NCBI GenBank assembly: GCA_003339415.1
Contig: PDHQ01000076.1
Location: 74,394 to 138,393, forward strand
From: Ophiocordyceps camponoti-saundersi (nom. inval.)
Taxonomy: Eukaryota; Ascomycota; Sordariomycetes; Hypocreales; Ophiocordycipitaceae
Length of the DNA: 64,000 nt
Direction: 5' to 3'
Of the stretch, positions 57,516 to 64,000 are shown piece by piece; the stretch's first letter is position 1; every line of letters begins with the position of its first letter. Below the pieces are notes generated by a model, which made no database searches, was not told the origin of the DNA, and worked only from the letters and a program-made list of their open reading frames with translations. The position numbers and the translations under genes were made by a program.

Positions 57516-59455
57516 AGTATGTACATACCTAGGTAGGTATCCCGTGACGCGTTGAAGGAGAGGGGCATGTGTATTGTATGTGTCTCTATCTTTCGCTTGG
57601 TGACAGGTTCATGTCGTGTAATTGCCCTATTCACTAAGGTAGATAGCTTCATGCTCCTGGATGAAGAAGTCACATCGAAATACATGTTCAATAACCAGCT
57701 GTGGCTCGAGGGTCTAGTACGAATTGTCAACATCATCCTTGTCCTGTTTGGTCTGCCCTATGTATGTATGTCCCGTTTTGTTTCTGTTCCTCCGAGAGCC
57801 TATCGAAGCCGGAAATGAAACTGGTCATGTGCGCTCTATCTGTAACTTTCTCAAATCGCAAATCCCCTGTTTCCGTACAGAAACGAGGACGCCACTCCGA
57901 AAGCCATGCGGTGGCGTCGCATTCACTCACCCGATACTATGTATGGACCTACCAGATATTGCCTAGCCGGGTAACTCACCTCTACACATGAGGCATAATG
58001 AGGTTCATGTATCCATAGATATTGTATATATCTGACAGCATTAATCCGTACTCTCGTCTGATAGTGAAGAAAGTCTATCATCTATGTACTTCTTCCGGCG
58101 CGGAGTGGTACAGTGCATCGGACAGTGCGGACAGAAGTCGATTGCGGTCTTGTGGAAGATTCATTTATCAGGTTGAAGGAACACTGCAACCCTCTCATGC
58201 ACCCCCTGCATTTTTTTCAGCAGCTGCCACCAAAGATGCCATGGCTTGAGTGTAATCGTCAAGAGTCGGGATTGGACGAAATGAGGACCGGCCGTGGCGG
58301 TGACTTTTTGTATCGCCCTGTTCTCGGTGCGTCTCGGCCGTGTCGGGGGGGACAGGGGGGGAGAGAGGGGGGCGGGCTGCCTGCTTAGTAAGCGTCTCCG
58401 AATCGATACATAGGTACATACATACATGGCATCATATGGATGTGCCTATAGCAGACGTCCGGGAAACCGCTGTAATTGTATCATGTTCGGGTGGACGTAT
58501 GTATGTTATATACAGCCTGCTGGCATACTGAAAGACGTGAAGCGACAGCAGATAGGCACATACATATGTAGTTACCTACCTGTATATACGCGCATGCTGT
58601 GTGTGTATGTATGTATGTTCCTAAAATTAAGAGTAGTACCCGTAGTTCGGCCATCTCCCTACCTATCCTAGCCTATCCTGTTCTCGACATCTGTGCATAC
58701 CAGTACTTGAACAGTATGCACAGCAGAAAAGGCAACGGAGGGGGCCGAAAAAGAAAGAGGCTTCTTCCTTCCGCCGCCCGTGTTTCCACTAAAACCCCAG
58801 CTTTTGGCACGCCACACAATCCGCCCGTTTAGAGTACCTACCTTATTTGCCCAGCATCCCGAGCTACCTGCACATACTCATATACTATTCGCACACTCAT
58901 CTTCTTATCGCTTTGTACCCTGCCGCTCTCGCACGGCGTAGACGGTACTTGTCGCCCGTCATCAACCGCGCTCGCCTCTCTGCCCGCGGATCCGCACCAG
59001 CCAACGTTGGCGGAAAAATGCCTTGACAGACAACACACACACACACACGCACGCACGCACGCACACACGCACAGCGAGAGAGAAGGAGAGATAGAGACTG
59101 TTCCTAATTCTCATCTTCGTCGCCGTCATCCAGGCCCTGACCTCCCCTTCCTCTTCACCCTCTCCTTGTCGTCTCGTCTCTACTCCCCATCTCCCGTCTG
59201 TCTCCATCTGGCCTGCTCTCCCTTCTTCCCCTTCTCCCTACCTCTCGGCTGTCCATCGACCTGTTCGACCTACGCGTCTCCTCCCGAATCTGTCCAAACC
59301 TCGTCAGCCAATCCGCCGCCGCCTGCGCTAAACCCTGTCGCCACCGCGAATGAGTTCCCACGTTCTCGTCGAGCCGATTTGCTGAGTGGGCGCTGCGGCG
59401 GCTCAGCCCCTCCCCCTCCCTCCCTCCTTGGCCGCTGCCTACATCAGCCGCTGTG
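57516..59455. other. Long intergenic region, no gene supported
   Basis: 1.9 kb between the phosphate carrier and the deubiquitinase gene. It has GTATGT/TACATA tetranucleotide steps (for example 58400-58430 and 58595-58620), G runs near 58345-58372, and CACAC/CGCAC repeats (about 59033-59075) near the next start, then CT-rich leader sequence. No domain-bearing frame is present. Confidence 0.65.
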
Positions 59456-61985
59456 ATGGCAGGCTTCCTCAACAAGATCAAGAGCGCCGGTTCGGTATGT
59501 CCAGCTTCGGCGCCATCGTTTTCTGACTCTCCCTCCTCTTCGTGGCGTCCATCATACCAGGCCGTCGCCGGAGCCGATTTATCCTCTCCCCTCCTTCCTG
59601 TCTCTCCGTCGCCTTGCGCCGTGTGTCCGGAACCTTCGCGCATCTCTGTTCCCACCTCATTCAACCTCGACAACTGACCATTACCCTCTGCGCAGGCCTC
59701 CTCGAGCCAGTCGTCCAAAGATGCTCAGCCCAAGAAGAAGGAAGACTCAACCACCGACGTCACTCCGCTTGAGCGTATGCTCCTAAACGCCGGCCCGCTG
59801 CGTGAGGAAGCCAGTGACAGGTTCTTCGGTTTCGAGAACGTATGTTCGCTTTTTTTCTCCCTTTTGCTGCTTCGCTGACTTGATTCCTCCAGTTCGGCAA
59901 TACTTGGTCCGAAACCCCTACTCCAGCTGGTACGCGATTTGTCTACTGACGTATTCTTGCAGTTATTGCAACTCCATCGTCCAGGCGCTCTTCTACTCCG
60001 ACCTCTTCCGCGACCACGTCATCAAGTATCCCCCTTACACGCCGTCCAATACCTCCAATGGCACTCGCCCTCGAGTCAATGTGACCATCAGGTCGCCCAT
60101 GAGTGCCAATCGGCCAAACTCGCAACCGAAGCCAAAGGGCCCTGTCACCTCCCAGGCCACGAAGCAGAGGCAGGCCATGAGCCCGAACCAGCCATCGAGC
60201 CCGGCCGCTACCAAACCCGAGGATAAGCCCGACACACCCGAATACAAGAAGAAGCAGGCTATGATCAAAGGCCCAATTCTGGAGCTGGCGCGGGAAAACT
60301 CCGTCGCCTACGGCATGGAAGAGTGCACCTTCACGGGGCTCAAGGACATCTTCTTGGCCCTCATGGAGAGCAATACGCGCACTGGCGTCTTGAGTCCCCA
60401 GCGTTTCCTCGAGATATTCAAGCGCGACAACGAAATGTTTCGCAACTCGATGCATCAAGACGCGCACGAGTTCTACGGTCTTGTACTAAACGACGTCATC
60501 GCCAACGTCGAGGCCAACGCCCGAAAGATGCGCGGCAAGACACCCAACGGCTTCGCGCACTCGGACGAGGCAAGCGCCCTTACTGCCAGCGCTGATGGCT
60601 ACCGCTCTCCAGCCACCGGCTGGGTTCACGACATCTTCGAGGGCGTTCTAACCTCCGAGACCAAATGCCTAACGTGTGAAACGGCTTCTCAGAGGGACGA
60701 AACCTTTCTCGACCTCTCCATCGATCTCGAAGAGCACTCGTCCGTCACGTCGTGTCTGCGCAAGTTCTCCGCCGAGGAGATGCTCTGCGAGCGCAACAAG
60801 TTTCATTGCGATCATTGCGGCGGCCTACAAGAAGCCGAGAAGCGCATGAAAGTCAAGCGCTTGCCCAGAGTGCTGACACTACACCTGAAGCGGTTCAAGT
60901 ACACCGAGGATTATAGCCGATTACAGAAGCTCTTTCATCGTGTCGTGTACCCCTATCACCTACGCATGTTCAACACGACCGAGGACGCGGAGGATCCAGA
61001 TAGGCTCTATGAGCTGTACGCTGTGGTGGTACATATCGGTGGCAACGCCTACCACGGCCACTACGTCTCCATTATCAAGATCAAAGATCGAGGCTGGGTC
61101 CTGTTCGACGATGAGATGGTGGAGCCCGTTGATAAGCACTTCGTGCGCAACTTCTTCGGCGACAAACCCGGCATGGCCACGGCCTACGTGCTCTTTTACC
61201 AGGAGACGACATTTGAAAAGGTCAGAGAGGAGCAAGAGAAGGAGGGCATGGAGGAGGTGAAGCTGGCGACTCAAGCGGCCGATATAGCGCTTGTCGACGG
61301 CGACAAGGCGGACACGGTACCACTGAAAAGACAGGCAACGCAGCCGACGCCGACGACGCCAGAGCCAGACTCCATGGCTAAGCTATCGCACTCGCGAACG
61401 GCTCCGGACGTCCCCATCCTGACGGCAGCGGATGACGTGCCGCCGCCGCCGCCGCCATTGCCGCCGCTGCCCTTTTCCCATGGCCTGATGGTGGCGGCTG
61501 CGTCGTTTTCGTCGGCGGCGACCAAGTACAGCGACAAGTTCGGAGGGGATGGAAGCAGAGAGAAGACTGCGCACGATGCGTCGGATATGGCGGGTAAACC
61601 GGCGGGCAAAGAAGAAGAACGGAGAAGAAGGGACGAATATCTGAAGCTATTCCAGGTCCGCAGGGATGACAGAGAAGAGGCGCGAGCGGCGTCGGCATCG
61701 GCGTCGGCGTCGGACGAGAGAAAAACGTCGTCGTCCAAGGAAGGGGACGGCATGTGGAAGGAGCTGACGGGTTCAACGTCGATGGGCGACATCTTCGACT
61801 GGTCCAAGCGAGGCAGCAGATCCATGTCGAAGAGAAGTTTCAGCTTCTTCCACCGGGAAAAGGGAAGCGGCTCTGGCGCCTCTCAAGGAAGCGAAAACGA
61901 CGAGGAGGCAAAAAAGCAGGAGAAGCCCAAGGGTCGACTCAGCATCGGCCTGGGAAGGAAGAAGAGCGGCAACCTGCTCTCGTGA
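59456..61985 (+). CDS. creB: Ubiquitin C-terminal hydrolase, CreB / USP12-USP46 type
   Basis: Exons 59456-59494, 59696-59839, 59893-59906 (a 14-nt microexon) and 59963-61985; 739 aa, frame kept. The catalytic Cys box [15 protein letters not shown] has its Cys codon (residue 66) split between the microexon and exon 4. [15 protein letters not shown], zinc-finger CxxC pairs (LTCETAS region and CDHCGG), and the His box [17 protein letters not shown] (His432) with FDDEMVEPV complete the UCH/USP domain. The C-terminal 250 residues are Pro/Ser/charged and include a coiled coil ([13 protein letters not shown]). This matches Aspergillus CreB (UBP9/13, USP12/46), which removes ubiquitin from proteins in carbon-catabolite control with the WD40 partner CreC. 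It converges on YOS1. Confidence 0.93.
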
Positions 61986-62503
61986 GCATAAAGCGGCGGG
62001 CATGCGTGGCGTTGGGACGGGATTCGGTTTACGATGAAATGTGCCGCGCGGATATACATACGCGGCGAGGCGTCCGAGGCGGGGTGCCTGGTTGGCTACA
62101 TCAATACCCCGGAGCTGGGAAATGCTCCATGAAGGCGAGAGACGAGGGTTTATGCTCTTATTGCGAAGGAGTATGAGACTCGGAAGTGGTATGAACGGCC
62201 GAGTCGATACAGATGGATGTTTGTATTATGCGTCTGGGCTTCGTGACCCGACCATCAATTTTGTACAGTAGCATTCTTGAATGGCCCTCAAGAGGCGCAT
62301 TTCTCGGCCATGACTTGATGCCGGTGAGGCGAGAGGGCTAAACCACCGTGTGGTTCCCGTACTCGCCGATGCCGTTTGAGATGTGATTCGTTTTATCTTT
62401 GTATTTCAACGTTTCCTCGACCACCGAACTTGTCAGGCCTCTGCCACGCGACTCCTTGATGTAATTTGGGGGAGGATTATGGATTGGGGGTTGGTTCGGT
62501 CAA
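61986..62503. other. Convergent 3' region between creB-like gene and YOS1
   Basis: 518 bp between two stop codons. No repeat, exon or structured RNA was recognised. Confidence 0.65.
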
Positions 62504-62904
62504 TCAACCGAAGACGAGCTCGTAAAGAATTATGGCGCTGTTGACGAGAATCAACGGGCCTAGAATTATGTTTTGGAAAGTCAGTCGACTGAAGACAGAG
62601 TGTGGGCTTGTAAAGAAGGGACGAACTGCGCATGAGGGTGCGGACGCTGGCAATGAGGTGTATGATTTTGGCTTTAATGCTGGCGTCAGCTCCAATACCG
62701 AAAGCCGGATCGTACGAAGCTGGCGAGAGGTTTACTGCGAGGAAGAAATTCAACTTGTCAGCTTTGCGCGTCTAAGGAGGTAAGAAATGAACAAGTAGAC
62801 GATGACGGACTTCGAGCTAGGAATCTATCTTCGCTGAGGATGGCGACGGCGTTGATGAGCAGAACGGCGATGTAGAATAAGTTTCCGAAGCCGAAGAAGA
62901 GCAT
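62504..62904 (-). CDS. YOS1: YOS1 (IER3IP1-like) ER-Golgi transport protein
   Basis: Three small exons on the minus strand: 62904-62811, 62734-62627 and 62559-62504, introns 76 and 67 nt, frame kept; 85 aa, the usual size for the family. The protein has two membrane helices: FGFGNLFYIAVLLINAVAILSEDRFL at the N-terminus and PLILVNSAIILYELVFG at the C-terminus, with the conserved SIKAKIIHLIASVRTLMR between. YOS1 works with Yip1 and Yif1 in COPII vesicle formation at the ER. Because each exon is under 110 nt, no single open frame reveals it. The last junction gives a Ser where other members mostly have Ile, so that splice is the least certain. It is divergent from ALG12. Confidence 0.9.
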
Positions 62905-63343
62905 ATTTGTTGTGTAGACGAGGAGAAGTCGGTTTGCTTTTGATTGGGGTTAGAAGCCGAGGGGGAAAGGAGGAGGATGATGGCTTCGCTGGCGGGTTTG
63001 ATGTCGATGATTGAGTTGATGAGGCTCGGCGGGATGAGGTTGGGCCGTTCCGAGGTACGGGGGTACATGCTGTGTCCTGTCGCGAACCTCACCTCCCCAT
63101 CTTGACCTCATCGACTTACCTATGAGGCTACGAGTGCAGTGAGGTAGAAAGCAAGGGGTATTTCCAGGCGTTTCCTCTGATTACTCTCTTCATCGTCGAC
63201 ATCCAAGTCACGCCTCTTCACTCTCCCGGTTCATCAGACGCCGACCCGGCCGCTGCCTCCGCATCCCGGAGAGCTCGGCAGAAAAGGGTCAAGGGACAAG
63301 AGCCAGGCTGAAAGGAAGCAAAAAGAGAAGGCCAACCAACCTC
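62905..63343. other. Divergent promoter region between YOS1 and ALG12
   Basis: 439 bp between two start codons on opposite strands; both genes act in the secretory pathway, so a shared promoter is possible. Open frames over this stretch are shadows or chance. Confidence 0.6.
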
Positions 63344-64000
63344 ATGGAGTCTCCAAGTCCAAGAAAGAAGAAGACGAAACCACGACAGGAAACCACTTCA
63401 ACCCCTTCAAGGAAAGGCATCACCCCTACCGATGCATTCCTCTTCCTAATCCCACTCATCCACCTCCTCATCGCCCCCTACACAAAAGTAGAAGAGTCCT
63501 TCAACCTACAAGCAACGCACGACATCCTCATCTACGGAACCCCAAGCTCGTCGCCAGCGTCCCGCCTATCCGCCACGTACGACCACTTCTCCTTTCCCGG
63601 CGCGGTCCCCAGGACGTTTGTAGGACCGGTCCTGCTGGCCGGCGTGGCTCAACCTTTACTCGCCGTCTTCGGGTTCCGTCATGCTCAGTTCTTGGTGCGC
63701 GCTTTGCTGGCCTTCGTCAATGCCTCGGCTCTTCTCGTCTTTCGGTTGAGGCTTTCTCGAGCGTTTGGGTCGAGTGTTGGTCGATGGTGGACTTTTTTCA
63801 TCGTCTCTCAGTTTCATGTCGCATATTACCTTTCCAGGACTTTGCCCAACATGTTCGCCTTTGGCATGAGTAGGTTTCTTGATCCTGATTTCCCTCAAGT
63901 TTCCTACATCGTTAAGCATAAAAACCCTACGTTCCAGCCACCCTCTCCTTGGCCTTCCTCCTCCCCGACCCAGACGCTCGTCGAGGGCAAATCCGTCAGA
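63344..64000 (+). CDS. ALG12: ALG12-type alpha-1,6-mannosyltransferase, 5' part (cut by window end)
   Basis: Exons 63344-63869 and 63938 onward, intron 68 nt (GTAGGT...TCCAG); about 196 residues are inside the window and the frame is still open at base 64000. After a basic cytosolic start, the protein has a first membrane helix with the GT22-family YTKVEESFNLQATHDILIYG, then YDHFSFPGAVPRTFVGP, further hydrophobic helices, and SRTLPNMFAFGM. These fit ALG12, the ER enzyme that adds the eighth mannose (alpha-1,6) to the dolichol-linked N-glycan precursor. ALG9 and GPI mannosyltransferases share the fold but differ in the EESFNLQATHD block. The rest of the gene lies beyond the window. Confidence 0.9.
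   Translation, partial: MESPSPRKKKTKPRQETTSTPSRKGITPTDAFLFLIPLIHLLIAPYTKVEESFNLQATHDILIYGTPSSSPASRLSATYDHFSFPGAVPRTFVGPVLLAGVAQPLLAVFGFRHAQFLVRALLAFVNASALLVFRLRLSRAFGSSVGRWWTFFIVSQFHVAYYLSRTLPNMFAFGMSRFLDPDFPQVSYIVKHKNPTFQPPSPWPSSSPTQTLVEGKSVR

Overview
The window is nuclear DNA of a filamentous ascomycete (Pezizomycotina). It is most likely a Sordariomycete and probably Hypocreales, though that placement is inferred from protein flavour and intergenic style, not from a marker gene. The supporting signs are: genes broken by short (45-120 nt) GT...AG introns, often with CTAAC/CTGAC-like branch sites; GC-rich third positions; a STE3-type pheromone receptor, a Zn2Cys6 transcription factor and a CreB-type deubiquitinase; and intergenic DNA full of GA/CT microsatellites, C or G homopolymers and 4-bp-periodic tracts (CATA, CAGG, TACC/TAGG). 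I reconstructed 22 protein-coding genes; all closed models keep frame across every proposed splice junction. No tRNA, rRNA, CRISPR array or intact transposon was recognised.

Layout. 1-2093: low-complexity upstream DNA ending in a 141-nt almost pure C tract. 2094-5670 (+): large seven-TM DUF4203/TM7S3-like membrane protein. 6679-21650: an accessory-looking block of lower GC with long intergenic spaces. It holds a 2047-aa NLR (nucleoside-phosphorylase-like domain + NACHT + more than 20 WD40 repeats), a secreted Cys-rich protein of unknown family, a three-exon protein of unknown family, an APH-like kinase, and a small protein with a conserved His/Cys pair suggestive of a papain/LRAT-like fold. 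22411-37356: STE3 receptor, GAR1, mitochondrial SSB RIM1 (its second intron holds the only N gap), glutathione synthetase, a SNF2/Rad54-like ATPase, and 5-aminolevulinate synthase. 39186-45201: Zn2Cys6 regulator, bifunctional thiamine enzyme THI6, and a type II NADH dehydrogenase. 46208-64000: UTP10, a tiny secreted Cys protein, a conserved fungal protein of unknown function, a CBS-domain protein, the mitochondrial phosphate carrier, a CreB/USP12-46-like deubiquitinase, YOS1, and the start of ALG12, which runs off the edge.

Most conserved genes are unrelated housekeeping functions: ribosome biogenesis (GAR1, UTP10), mitochondria (RIM1, ALAS, NADH dehydrogenase, phosphate carrier), secretory pathway (YOS1, ALG12), and thiol/cofactor metabolism (GSH2, THI6). 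Several are head-to-head and may share promoters: STE3/GAR1, GSH2/SNF2, CBS/phosphate carrier, YOS1/ALG12. The strongest candidates for new biology are the PNP-NACHT-WD40 receptor and the three unfamiliar proteins plus the kinase beside it. Nothing in the sequence proves that they act together.
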